Translations under genes and position numbers: made by a program
Notes under the pieces: generated by a model
Told to the model about the DNA's origin: nothing
The model's input: only the letters and a program-made list of their open reading frames with translations
Databases searched by the model: none
Source: Arminella tubonensis
GTDB taxonomy: Bacteria > Pseudomonadota > Alphaproteobacteria > Rhizobiales > Rhizobiaceae
Direction: 5' to 3'
Assembly (NCBI RefSeq): GCF_003240585.1
Contig: NZ_PCDP01000001.1
Location: 372,001 to 436,000 of the forward strand
Length of the DNA stretch: 64,000 nucleotides
Part shown: positions 1 to 7,614 of the stretch, piece after piece
Position numbering within the stretch: position 1 is the first letter of the stretch
Layout of the letters: every line of letters begins with the position of its first letter

Positions 1-440
1 GTCAGGAAAGCGCGTTCAACCCGCAGGCCGTCTCCTCGGCAAACGCTCGCGGCCTTCTCCAGCTGCTGCCGAAGACCGCGAAGGCCGTCGCCAGCCGCCA
101 TGGCATCGCCTACTCCAAGGATCGCCTGACCGATGATGCCGGCTACAATGCGACGCTTGGCGCGCATTATCTCGGCGAACAGATCGATGCCTTCGGCGGC
201 TCCTACATCCTGACTTTCATTGCCTACAATGCAGGCCCGAACAAGGTGCCGGAATGGATCGACCGTTATGGCGATCCGCGCGGCAAGTCGATCGACCAGG
301 TCGTCGACTGGATCGAGCGCATCCCCTTCCCCGAAACCCGGAACTATGTCCAGCGTGTCATGGAAAACTACCAGGTTTACAAGGCGCGGCTCGGCCAGAA
401 GACCGATATCGAGCAGGACCTGATCCGCGGTCGAGGCTGA
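1..440 (+). CDS. Lytic murein transglycosylase, C-terminal part (5' end outside window)
   Basis: The reading frame is open from the left edge and ends at a TGA, giving about 145 residues of a soluble lytic transglycosylase. The SLT motif QESAFNPQAVSSANARGLLQ holds the catalytic Glu (second residue visible). It is followed by LLP, a Tyr-rich helix (GAHYLGEQ) and the IAYNAGPNKV segment typical of Slt70-like enzymes, and it closes with the IPFPETRNYVQRVMENYQVY motif. Enzymes of this family cleave the MurNAc-GlcNAc bond of periplasmic peptidoglycan with 1,6-anhydro ring formation. The N-terminal superhelical domain and the signal peptide, if present, lie outside the window. Confidence 0.9.
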   Translation, partial: QESAFNPQAVSSANARGLLQLLPKTAKAVASRHGIAYSKDRLTDDAGYNATLGAHYLGEQIDAFGGSYILTFIAYNAGPNKVPEWIDRYGDPRGKSIDQVVDWIERIPFPETRNYVQRVMENYQVYKARLGQKTDIEQDLIRGRG

Positions 441-526
441 AGGCTACTCCCAAGGGAGTAGATTGTCGAAACTGCAAAAATGGCGTTACATCCTCGTCGG
501 GGAATCAACGACCGAGGGCAGCGTCG

Positions 527-1420
527 ATGACCACCGACTACGAGATCGGCTTTCTTGCAAGGATATTCGAGGCATCGGACGGGCTGAAGCTCTATGCGCG
601 TGACTACGGCCACGACAACCCGCTGACGGCAGATCGGCCGACTGTATTCTGTCTGCCGGGGCTGACGCGCAATTCGCGTGACTTCCACCAACTGGCACTT
701 ATCCTCTCCAGCGACACGATCGCCCCACGCCGCGTCATCACGCTCGATGCGCGTGGCCGCGGGCTATCGGGCTGGGACGACGACAAGAGCCGTTACAATC
801 TCAGCGTCGAAGCGGCGGACGTGCTGTCTGCCTGTGCGATTTTCGACGTGCCAGAGGCGGTGTTCATAGGGACATCTCGCGGCGGGTTGGTTCTGCATCT
901 GCTTGCTACCCAGCGGCCGGACATCTTGAAGTCCGTTATTCTCAACGATATTGGGCCTGCCCTTGAGGTGGAGGGCCTGGCCGAGATCCGAGACTACCTC
1001 AACAGCGACAGGAGGCCTGTCAGCTGGGACGATGCGGCCGCAATCATCAGGGCCAACCACGGCGACAGCTTCACGATCCTCAACGATGAGGACTGGCTGG
1101 ATATGTGCCATGCGATCTACGCTGACATTGATGGAAAAGTCACCGCGGATTTCGACGCCGCGATTGCGCAGCAGATGACAGCGCTCGATCTGAGCAGACC
1201 CTTGCCGACGCTGTGGGAGCAGTTCGACGCGTTCGGCGGCATTTCGCTGATGACCATACGCGGCGAAAATTCGAAGCTTCTCTCCGTGGAAACGCTTGCA
1301 GAAATGGGGAAGCGGCACCCCGGCATGCTAGCCAAGACGGCAATCGGGCAAGGTCATGCGCCTATCCTGCACCTCGACGATTTGCCGTCGGCGATCCAGA
1401 GCTTCCTGTCGGCGAGTTGA
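527..1420 (+). CDS. Alpha/beta hydrolase
   Basis: A 297-residue alpha/beta hydrolase. The N-terminal strand region reads GLKLYARDYG, the oxyanion-loop region is VFCLPGLTRNSRDF, and the nucleophile elbow is GTSRGG (Ser nucleophile). A conserved LNDIGP segment follows, and a late His lies in GQGHAPILH. The start ATG at 527 was preferred over an in-frame start 270 bases upstream, because the upstream extension overlaps the transglycosylase gene and has no family-like sequence. Substrate cannot be read from sequence; esterase, lactonase or haloalkane-type activity are all possible. The gene lies 86 bp downstream of the transglycosylase on the same strand and faces the porin genes. Confidence 0.85.
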   Translation: MTTDYEIGFLARIFEASDGLKLYARDYGHDNPLTADRPTVFCLPGLTRNSRDFHQLALILSSDTIAPRRVITLDARGRGLSGWDDDKSRYNLSVEAADVLSACAIFDVPEAVFIGTSRGGLVLHLLATQRPDILKSVILNDIGPALEVEGLAEIRDYLNSDRRPVSWDDAAAIIRANHGDSFTILNDEDWLDMCHAIYADIDGKVTADFDAAIAQQMTALDLSRPLPTLWEQFDAFGGISLMTIRGENSKLLSVETLAEMGKRHPGMLAKTAIGQGHAPILHLDDLPSAIQSFLSAS

Positions 1421-1433
1421 CCAGCATAATTGC

Positions 1434-1465
1434 AAAAAGAATGGCCCGGCTGCTATGCCGGGCCA
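1434..1465 (-). terminator. Rho-independent terminator of porin 1
   Basis: A perfect 9-bp stem (TGGCCCGGC / GCCGGGCCA) with a 6-nt loop is followed, on the minus strand, by a T-rich run (TTCTTTTT). It lies just past the stop of the first porin gene and between two convergent genes. On the plus strand no T-run follows, so it serves the porin. Confidence 0.85.
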
Positions 1466-1497
1466 CTCCTCCTGGGATCAATTAGAACGATACGAGC

Positions 1498-2601
1498 TTA
1501 GAAGCTGCGCTGGAAGCGAAGGATTCCGGCCCACTGATCCTGGTTGACGGAGTCGAAGTTCGTGTAGCTGACTTCAGGCGTCACGACCAAGCCCTTGACC
1601 ACGGTGTACTTGACGTTGGCAGTGGCTGCGAAAATCTTCGAGTCCGTATACGCGAGCTGCAGGTTGGCGTTCAGCTTGGCGTCGAAGGGTACGGTTACGC
1701 CGCCCCAAACAGCCCAGTCGCCCCAACCGCAAAGATCGCCGCGACCTACCGGGCAGGCCGACCGCGCCAGGTTCGTGCCGGCATACTGGTTAAGCTTCGA
1801 ACCATCCGTGTTCCAGCCACCCATCAGGAAGGCCTTGAAGACGCCGAAATCAGCATCGACGCGAGCCTTGATCGCGCCTTCTTCGACGATCGAATCATAA
1901 CCGCCAACAACCTTGAAGGACCAGTTGCCAGCCTTATAGCCGAGACCGAGAACGCCGTTCGGAGCGTATTGATTCGTCTTTGCAGTGACCCAAGCCGTGT
2001 TGCTCTTGCCGATAGCGTTTACGGTGGAGTTGCTGTCTTCGATCGAAGCGACCGCCGTGAAGCCGTTGCCAGCGTCGTAGTTGTAGGTCAGCTGATTGAG
2101 CTCGTACGGGCCGTCATAGATAACGTCGTCGTTCATCACGCCGCCGGCATAGCCCGCGAACTGATTGTACTGCGAGTCCGTCTTACCGACGGTGAAGCCG
2201 CCCAGGCTGATGTTTGCCCAAAGGAGCTTGGTCTTGTTGCCGTCGGAGCCGTTGCCGCCTTCCTGCCAATCCCAACGAACAACAACGTTGGTCTTGAGCG
2301 CGCCGTATTCGGAGTCGGTCGCCGTGTCGAGCTTGAGCTCGGCGCGGGTGTGCCAAAGCGTACCGTTATGGCTGAGGGGATCATAAGCGTCATACCACTT
2401 GCCTTCGGTACGAACAGCGCCGCCGACTTTGAGGCAGGTTTCCGTGCCGGGGATGTAGAAATATCCGGCGCCATATGCGTCGCAGATGCGAACGTATTCA
2501 AGGGGCTCCGGCTCGGCTGCAACAATAGCATCAGCCGCGTGAGCACCGGTAACCGCTGCGAGGGCAGCAGCGGAGCCGAGAAGAAGGCTCTTGATGTTCA
2601 T
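1498..2601 (-). CDS. RopA-type outer membrane porin (Porin_2 family), copy 1
   Basis: A 367-residue outer-membrane porin. The signal peptide is residues 1-22 (MNIKSLLLGSAAALAAVTGA, then HA|AD). The mature N-terminus EPLEYVRICDAYGAGYFYIP, a CLKVGG motif and the terminal aromatic IL.FQRSF are hallmarks of rhizobial RopA porins, which form trimeric beta barrels for small hydrophilic solutes and often act as phage receptors. Two Cys in the N-terminal third (ICDAYG and ETCLK) and one pair in a long loop (CPVGRGDLCG) are present. It is the first of three tandem paralogues; identity is highest at the N-terminus and in the barrel strands, while loops differ. Its own promoter-like element and terminator suggest independent transcription. 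Confidence 0.95.
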   Translation of the reverse strand: MNIKSLLLGSAAALAAVTGAHAADAIVAAEPEPLEYVRICDAYGAGYFYIPGTETCLKVGGAVRTEGKWYDAYDPLSHNGTLWHTRAELKLDTATDSEYGALKTNVVVRWDWQEGGNGSDGNKTKLLWANISLGGFTVGKTDSQYNQFAGYAGGVMNDDVIYDGPYELNQLTYNYDAGNGFTAVASIEDSNSTVNAIGKSNTAWVTAKTNQYAPNGVLGLGYKAGNWSFKVVGGYDSIVEEGAIKARVDADFGVFKAFLMGGWNTDGSKLNQYAGTNLARSACPVGRGDLCGWGDWAVWGGVTVPFDAKLNANLQLAYTDSKIFAATANVKYTVVKGLVVTPEVSYTNFDSVNQDQWAGILRFQRSF

Positions 2602-3004
2602 AGTAACTCCATTTCGAAATATTGCTGGCGTGAAATTTCGCGCCGAAAATTGACGCGCAGTACCTCACACCGGTTCAAACAATCCCTACCCGGGCGAAGC
2701 GGGGCACACGACCCTGCTTCCGATGTTGAATTTACAGATCGAATTTTTCAGAGCAACAATAACAATAGATTATCGAAACAATCGCCATTTAATTATCGCC
2801 CGACGTTGCACAAAGATCACGTCACTATATCTTCATATCTATTTTAGTATTTTCTACATTATTGTATCGTTATCATATCAATTACATTCATATAAACGAT
2901 CCACTTATATATCTATAGCTGCATTTAATTCGATAAAGTGACGAGTTATCTATATATAACTTTCCTGCTTCGGCGAAAGACAAACCACCCAGGTCGATCA
3001 GACG
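2602..3004. other. AT-rich intergenic region between porins 1 and 2
   Basis: About 400 bp without a credible gene. Nearest porin 1 it holds the presumed 5' untranslated leader and promoter of that gene. From about 2750 to 2960 it is strikingly AT-rich compared with the rest of the window, with short ATATAT-type runs. No open frame with family resemblance is seen. Such AT-rich stretches upstream of porin genes are plausible binding ground for nucleoid-associated proteins (inference). Confidence 0.6.
2729..2756 (-). promoter_or_regulatory. Putative sigma-70-type promoter of porin 1
   Basis: On the minus strand TTGCTC is followed after exactly 16 bp by TAAATT, about 127 bp upstream of the porin start codon. 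The same architecture (TTGC-leading hexamer, 16-bp spacer, AT-rich hexamer) occurs at a similar distance in front of the other two porins, embedded in sequence conserved between copies. That conservation is the main support. Confidence 0.5.
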
Positions 3005-3032
3005 AAAAAAAGCCCGGCTCAAAAGCCGGGCT
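3005..3032 (-). terminator. Rho-independent terminator of porin 2
   Basis: A 9-bp GC-rich stem (AGCCCGGCT / AGCCGGGCT) with a 4-nt loop, followed on the minus strand by seven T residues, directly downstream of the second porin gene. The stem core is nearly the same as in the terminators of porins 1 and 3. Confidence 0.9.
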
Positions 3033-3063
3033 CCTCTCATTGGCCAAGACCAATTCGAAATTA

Positions 3064-4110
3064 TTAGAAACTACGCTCGAAGCGAAGAATACCAGCCCAC
3101 TGATCCTGATTGATCGAATCCCAGTTGGTGTAGGAGACTTCCGGCTCGACCAGCAGGTTCTTAACCGGGTTCCACTTGACGTTCGTCGTTGCGGCGAAGA
3201 TCTTGCTGTCGGTGTATGCGAGCTGCAGGTTCCACTTGACCTTGTCGTTGAACGGTACGCCAACGCCACCCCAAACTGCCCAATCACCCCAGCCGATACC
3301 GGAAGCGGGGCCTGAGCCACCAGCACCCGCGTACTTGTTCAGCTTGTTGCCGTCCGTGTTGTAGCCGCCCATCAAGAAAGCCGTGAAACCACCGAAGTCG
3401 GCATCGACGCGAGCCTTGACAGCACCTTCTTCAACGATCGAGTCGTAACCGCCAACGACCTTGAAGCCCCAAGCACCAGCCTTGTAGCCGAGACCGACGA
3501 CGCCATCTGGAGTGTAGTGGTTGCGGCTGGCCGGATTTCCCGGACCGGAGTTGCTGTCTTCAACGGAGACTACAGCCGTGAAGCCGTTGCCGGCATCATA
3601 GTTGTAGGTCAGCTGGTTGAGTTCGTACGGGCCGTCATAGACCACGTCGTCGTTGATGACGTCGCCGGCATAACCGGTGAAGACGTTGAACTGCGAGTCT
3701 TCCTTACCAACGGTGAAACCACCGAGGCTGATGCTTGCATGCAGAAGGTTAGTGCCGGTGGAGAGACCTTCCTGCCAATCCCAACGGATTTCAGTGTTGG
3801 TCTTCAGGGCGCCGTATTCGCTGTCAGTCGCGGTCTGCAGCTGCAATTCAGCACGGGTATGCCAAAGCGTACCGCGAGCGGAATTCGGGTTGTACGCATC
3901 GTACCATTGACCTTCGGTACGAACTTTACCGCCGATCTTCAGGCAGGTTTCCGTGCCCGGAATGTAGAAGTAACCGGCGCCGTATGCATCGCAGATGCGG
4001 ACGTATTCCAGCGGCTCGGGTTCGGCGGCAACAATGGCGTCGGCCGCGTGAGCACCGGAAACTGCTGCAAGCGCCGCAGCGGAGCCGATAAGTAGGCTCT
4101 TGATGTTCAT
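3064..4110 (-). CDS. RopA-type outer membrane porin (Porin_2 family), copy 2
   Basis: A 348-residue porin, shortest of the three paralogues because loop regions are reduced: the Cys-containing loop present in copies 1 and 3 is replaced by a Gly/Ser-rich GAGGSGPASG segment. Signal peptide MNIKSLLIGSAAALAAVSGA then HA|AD, mature start DAIVAAEPEPLEYVRICDAY, and terminal IL.FERSF match the RopA family. It works as a trimeric outer-membrane channel (family knowledge). It is flanked on both sides by porin copies on the same strand and has its own terminator and promoter-like element. Confidence 0.95.
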   Translation of the reverse strand: MNIKSLLIGSAAALAAVSGAHAADAIVAAEPEPLEYVRICDAYGAGYFYIPGTETCLKIGGKVRTEGQWYDAYNPNSARGTLWHTRAELQLQTATDSEYGALKTNTEIRWDWQEGLSTGTNLLHASISLGGFTVGKEDSQFNVFTGYAGDVINDDVVYDGPYELNQLTYNYDAGNGFTAVVSVEDSNSGPGNPASRNHYTPDGVVGLGYKAGAWGFKVVGGYDSIVEEGAVKARVDADFGGFTAFLMGGYNTDGNKLNKYAGAGGSGPASGIGWGDWAVWGGVGVPFNDKVKWNLQLAYTDSKIFAATTNVKWNPVKNLLVEPEVSYTNWDSINQDQWAGILRFERSF

Positions 4111-4865
4111 ATTAACTCCAATTCAAAATCAATCGAGCTCGAGATTTTGCGCCTGACTGGACGCAACGCACCGGCCCCGGTTCAATATTCCCTTTTTCAG
4201 GAGAAACCGGATTTCAAGTCGCCTCTGATGGTGAGATTACAGATTCGGTTTTTCTAAGCAACATGAACAGCGTCTTCCACTCTGACTCAACAAACTATTG
4301 GTATTTCGAGTTGCAAAAAAAACACATTACCGATTTGCGACGCGATTTTTTCGCGATTTATGGGAATTAATATTATATATTAGTTAATTTATAGATATAT
4401 TCTTTCTTAGTATTCCCTTTTATACGTTATAGTACAATATCACTATTCTATTTTACTTAAGTAGCGCTTTCTAAATCTACCCAAGTTGCGGAGGCCTGAT
4501 GTTCAGGTCGGCCAAAGGCGCATTCGAGTCCAAGGACGCCGCTTGACCGGACGTCTCGCTCCTCCCGGCCTGCCTCAGTCGAGCCGGGCCAACTGCGGAT
4601 GCCATGGGTCTGGAGATCTGCTGCCGGGCCGGCGATCTCAAAGGCTGGTAGTCTGATGGGAGAGCGGGAGGCGTTGCCGATGTAAATGGCTCTAGCGCGG
4701 CAGTTGCCCAGCGCTCGGCTGGAAAGCCTTCGCAAGCACGCGTCGCCTCGGCCCTGCGCTGAGACAGCCGTCGAAGATGGAGGAGAGGTGGCGGACCAGA
4801 ACCTCTCGTCCTGCTAGGTGCCGGAAACGAACTCGACACACGCGAAGCGGCACTACCCAAAAACG
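4111..4865. other. Long intergenic region between porins 2 and 3, AT-rich half plus GC-rich island
   Basis: About 750 bp without a supported gene. The part next to porin 2 (to about 4460) is leader/promoter followed by a very AT-rich stretch. From about 4465 to 4850 the composition flips to GC-rich, gene-like sequence. Open frames exist there on the minus strand (up to about 140 codons), but none has a convincing start, ribosome-binding site or family motif, and the most open frame runs into the porin 3 terminator. It may be a decayed gene or inserted fragment. Confidence 0.5.
4234..4261 (-). promoter_or_regulatory. Putative sigma-70-type promoter of porin 2
   Basis: On the minus strand TTGCTT, a 16-bp spacer and TAATCT lie about 124 bp upstream of the start codon. 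The surrounding 40 bp align closely with the equivalent region of porin 1 at the same distance from the gene, including the shared ...AGCAAC and TTACAGAT blocks on the plus strand. Confidence 0.5.
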
Positions 4866-4892
4866 AAAAAGCCCGGCTCGAAAGCCGGGCTT
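4866..4892 (-). terminator. Rho-independent terminator of porin 3
   Basis: A 10-bp stem (AAGCCCGGCT / AGCCGGGCTT) with loop CGAA; on the minus strand the stem runs directly into TTTTTCG. It lies just downstream of the third porin gene and repeats the stem sequence used by porin 2. Confidence 0.9.
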
Positions 4893-4923
4893 CTCTCATT
4901 GGCCGAAGCCAAATCAGATCATA

Positions 4924-6024
4924 TTAGAAGCTGCGTTCGAAACGAAGGATACCAGCAACCGTGTCGTCGGATGGTACGTCGTAGTGAACGTAGGTGATTT
5001 CAGGCTCGACCAGCAGGTTCTTAACTGGGTTGAACTTGAGGTTCGTCGTAGCTTCGAAGATCTTGCTGTCAGAGTAAGCGAGCTGCAGGTTCCACTTGAG
5101 CTTGTCGTTGAACGGTACGCCAACGCCACCCCAAACTGCCCAGTCGCCCCAGCCGCAATCTGCCCCGTGAACAACGCCGTCAGACGTCGTGCAAGCAGAA
5201 ACGTTCTGGTTCGAACCAGCGTACTGGTTCAGCTTGTCGCCGTCCGTGTTCCAGCCGCCCATCAAGAAGGCTGTGAAGCCGCCGAAGTCGGCGTCGATAC
5301 GAGCCTTGATAGCGCCTTCTTCGACGATCGAGTCGTAACCGCCAACAACCTTGAAGGACCAAGCACCAGCCTTGTAGCCGAGACCGGCAACAACGTTCGG
5401 AGCATAGTGATCCTGCTTGGAAGTTTCCCAAGCACCGCCGTAGCTGGATGCATCGCTCGACGAGTTGGAGTCTTCAAGCGAGATAACGCCGGTAAAGCCG
5501 GTGCCGCTATCGTAGTTGTAGGTCAACTGGTTGAGTTCGTACGGGCCGTCATAGATCACGTCATCGTTGATGACGTCGCCGGCATAGCCAACGAACTGGT
5601 TGTACTGCGAGTCAGTCTTACCAACGGTGAAACCACCGAGGCTGATGTAGGACCACAGCAGGTTGGTGTTGGTGCTGTTGCCTTCCTGCCAATCCCAACG
5701 AACGATCGTCTCGGTCTTCAGGGCACCGTATTCGGTGTCCGTTGCCGTGTCGACGTTCAATTCAGCGCGGGTGTGCCACAGAGTGCCAACCTTGCTGTCA
5801 CGGTTGTAAGCGTCATACCATTCACCTTCGGTACGAACCTTACCACCGATCTTCAGGCAGGTTTCCGTGCCCGGGATGTAGAAGTAGCCAGCACCGTATG
5901 CATCGCAGATACGTACGTATTCAAGTGGTTCCGGTTCAGCAGCAACAATAGCGTCAGCCGCGTGAGCACCGGATACTGCTGCGAGGGCAGCAGCGGAGCC
6001 GAGAAGTAGGCTCTTGATGTTCAT
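4924..6024 (-). CDS. RopA-type outer membrane porin (Porin_2 family), copy 3
   Basis: A 366-residue porin. The first 21 residues (MNIKSLLLGSAAALAAVSGA, H) form the signal peptide, and the mature N-terminus is the same as in copies 1 and 2. A Cys-bearing loop (SACTTSDG, then GADCGWGD) resembles copy 1 rather than copy 2, and the C-terminus ends in the barrel-closing IL.FERSF. The region near the C-terminus (VHYDVPSDDT) differs from the TNWDSINQDQ type segment of the other two. A GGAG-like site 8-10 bp upstream supports the start. The role is general diffusion across the outer membrane; surface loops are likely phage or antibody targets (family knowledge). Confidence 0.95.
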   Translation of the reverse strand: MNIKSLLLGSAAALAAVSGAHAADAIVAAEPEPLEYVRICDAYGAGYFYIPGTETCLKIGGKVRTEGEWYDAYNRDSKVGTLWHTRAELNVDTATDTEYGALKTETIVRWDWQEGNSTNTNLLWSYISLGGFTVGKTDSQYNQFVGYAGDVINDDVIYDGPYELNQLTYNYDSGTGFTGVISLEDSNSSSDASSYGGAWETSKQDHYAPNVVAGLGYKAGAWSFKVVGGYDSIVEEGAIKARIDADFGGFTAFLMGGWNTDGDKLNQYAGSNQNVSACTTSDGVVHGADCGWGDWAVWGGVGVPFNDKLKWNLQLAYSDSKIFEATTNLKFNPVKNLLVEPEITYVHYDVPSDDTVAGILRFERSF

Positions 6025-6630
6025 ATTGACCTCCAGTTCAAAGTTTCAATCGGATCCAGGATTTTTTGCCCTAAGGCATTCCCTGCCCCAGACCCATGTT
6101 TCAAGAAGTGGACGACACGCCCTCGCTTCCGAAGTTGAAAATACAAGACGCGGGCCGTCACGCAATCGACATCCGCTCGAACTAGCTAATTATGAGGCCT
6201 CTTATATAAGTGTTGTTGCTTAAAGGTCACAAAGCCGACACAGCCTGCCTTATTTCTTTATACTTTATTAAGAAAAGCTTTATCCTGCCGGGACTTAGGG
6301 CCTTCGCGAGACGGGCTACGCCTGTGGAAAACAGCGCAATCACGGCGCTGATTCCGGCCAAATGGGGCAGATCGGCCGTAACGAGAGGGAGTAACGCTCA
6401 AGGTCCGGCAACGAAGTCCGACTGACAAATCGCGCGGCGTTGACGCCAACTTGCGATTCGGGAGGCAGCGATTCCACAGTCTGTTGATTCGTCGATGAAA
6501 TTCGATTCCGTGTCGCCGCCGATCATAATGTGACAATGGTGACGGGTGGAAAAGCTGACCGCTCGACCGCGATTGGTCAATTACCCAGATGTGAGTAGCC
6601 GGCGAGCAGATCTGAAATTTGGAAGGGTAG
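6025..6630. other. Intergenic region between porin 3 and tRNA-Ser
   Basis: About 600 bp. The porin-proximal 150 bp contain the leader and presumed promoter of porin 3, then a short AT-rich patch. From about 6290 to 6630 the sequence is GC-balanced. Open frames crossing it overlap the tRNA and show no family resemblance. I see no credible gene. Confidence 0.5.
6138..6165 (-). promoter_or_regulatory. Putative sigma-70-type promoter of porin 3
   Basis: On the minus strand TTGCGT, 16-bp spacer, TATTTT, about 114 bp upstream of the start codon. The -10 flank (CAACTTCGGAAGC on the minus strand) matches the corresponding flank of porin 1 (CAACATCGGAAGC), while the spacer has diverged. Confidence 0.5.
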
Positions 6631-6721
6631 TGGCGGAGAGGAAGGGATTCGAACCCTCGATACGCTTTTGACGTATACTCCCTTAGCAGGGGAGCGCCTT
6701 CGGCCACTCGGCCACCTCTCC
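6631..6721 (-). tRNA. tRNA-Ser (anticodon GCU)
   Basis: On the minus strand the sequence opens with acceptor GGAGAGG, continues TGGCCGAGTGG (D arm), anticodon stem CTCCC with loop CTGCTAA and GGGAG, a long variable arm (TATACG...CGTAT), the T arm GAGGGTTCGAATCCCTTC, acceptor strand CCTCTCC, discriminator G and an encoded CCA. The loop centre gives anticodon GCU, reading AGC/AGU serine codons. The long variable arm is diagnostic of a class II tRNA. Length is 91 nt including CCA. Confidence 0.97.
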
Positions 6722-6807
6722 GAGGCCGTGACTATTTCGCCGAACCCATAAACGCAAGGTTTTTTTTCAGGCGGGTGGATAAATCAGGATAAAAAGTGTG
6801 GGGTTGG

Positions 6808-7614
6808 TCAGTAACCGCCGGACGTTGGTGTTTCGCCCGTGTCCGCATCAGGCTTGTATTTCATGCGCAGCCGCTTGAGCGCTGCTGAAAACTCCGACAC
6901 ATCGGCGCCGACGGCGACGAAGGTCGCACCGAGATCGAGGTATCGACGGTTCAGGCTCTCATGAGATGTCAGGATACCGGCCGGCTTCCCCGCCCTGAGG
7001 ATCGTCGCTATCCCCTGCTCGATCGCCGCCTGCACTTCGGGAGCCTCGATGTTGCCCGGGAAATCCATGTCGGCTGCAAGATCCGAGGGGCCGATGAAGA
7101 CGCCGTCGATGCCATCGACCTTGGCCATGCGCTCAAGATCGGCCATCGCTGCCCGGCTCTCGGCCTGGATCAGCAGGCAGATGTCGTCGCTCGCCTTGGC
7201 GACATAGTTGGGAATCGTGCTGAAACGGGACGCCCGCGCTATACCCGAGCCCATTCCTCGGACGCCATGCGGCGGATAGCGGACAGCGCGGACCAGCATC
7301 TCGGCCTGCTCGGCGCTGTCGACCATGGGGATCAGCAATGTCCGCGCACCGATGTCGAGCGCCTGCTTGATCATCCAGGTCTCGCCCACCGGCAAGCGCA
7401 CGACCGGTTCGGACGGTGAGCCCTGAAGCGCCTGCAGCTGTGCCAGAATACTGCGCAGGTCATTCGGTCCATGTTCGCCGTCGATCACCAGCCAATCGAA
7501 ACCGGCGTGACCGGCGATCTCGGCGGCATAGGCGTCCGCCATGGCGACCCAGAGGCCGATTTGCGGCCGGCGTTCGCGCAGGGCGATCTTGAAGGCGTTT
7601 GGCGGCAGGGTCAT
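6808..7614 (-). CDS. HpcH/HpaI family aldolase
   Basis: A 268-residue class II pyruvate aldolase. The visible motifs are GLWVAMADAYAAEIAG, the metal/substrate region FDWLVIDGEHGPNDL, the loop GVRGMGSGIARASRF and the IDGVFIGPSDLAADM segment near residue 180. Family members reversibly cleave 2-keto-3-deoxy sugar acids or 4-hydroxy-2-oxoheptanedioate to pyruvate and an aldehyde, using a divalent metal. The start overlaps the stop of the upstream FAD reductase by four bases (ATGA), so the two are translationally coupled and probably form one operon. The exact substrate cannot be told. Confidence 0.88.
   Translation of the reverse strand: MTLPPNAFKIALRERRPQIGLWVAMADAYAAEIAGHAGFDWLVIDGEHGPNDLRSILAQLQALQGSPSEPVVRLPVGETWMIKQALDIGARTLLIPMVDSAEQAEMLVRAVRYPPHGVRGMGSGIARASRFSTIPNYVAKASDDICLLIQAESRAAMADLERMAKVDGIDGVFIGPSDLAADMDFPGNIEAPEVQAAIEQGIATILRAGKPAGILTSHESLNRRYLDLGATFVAVGADVSEFSAALKRLRMKYKPDADTGETPTSGGY

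Noticed and set aside
4457-4899. Minus-strand open frames of 92 and 140 codons between porins 2 and 3
   Set aside because: No ribosome site, no recognisable domain, and the longer frame overlaps the porin 3 terminator; kept only as a composition island.
6258-6707. 149-codon minus-strand frame covering the tRNA-Ser gene
   Set aside because: The tRNA explains the sequence; the frame continues only by chance and has no family motif.
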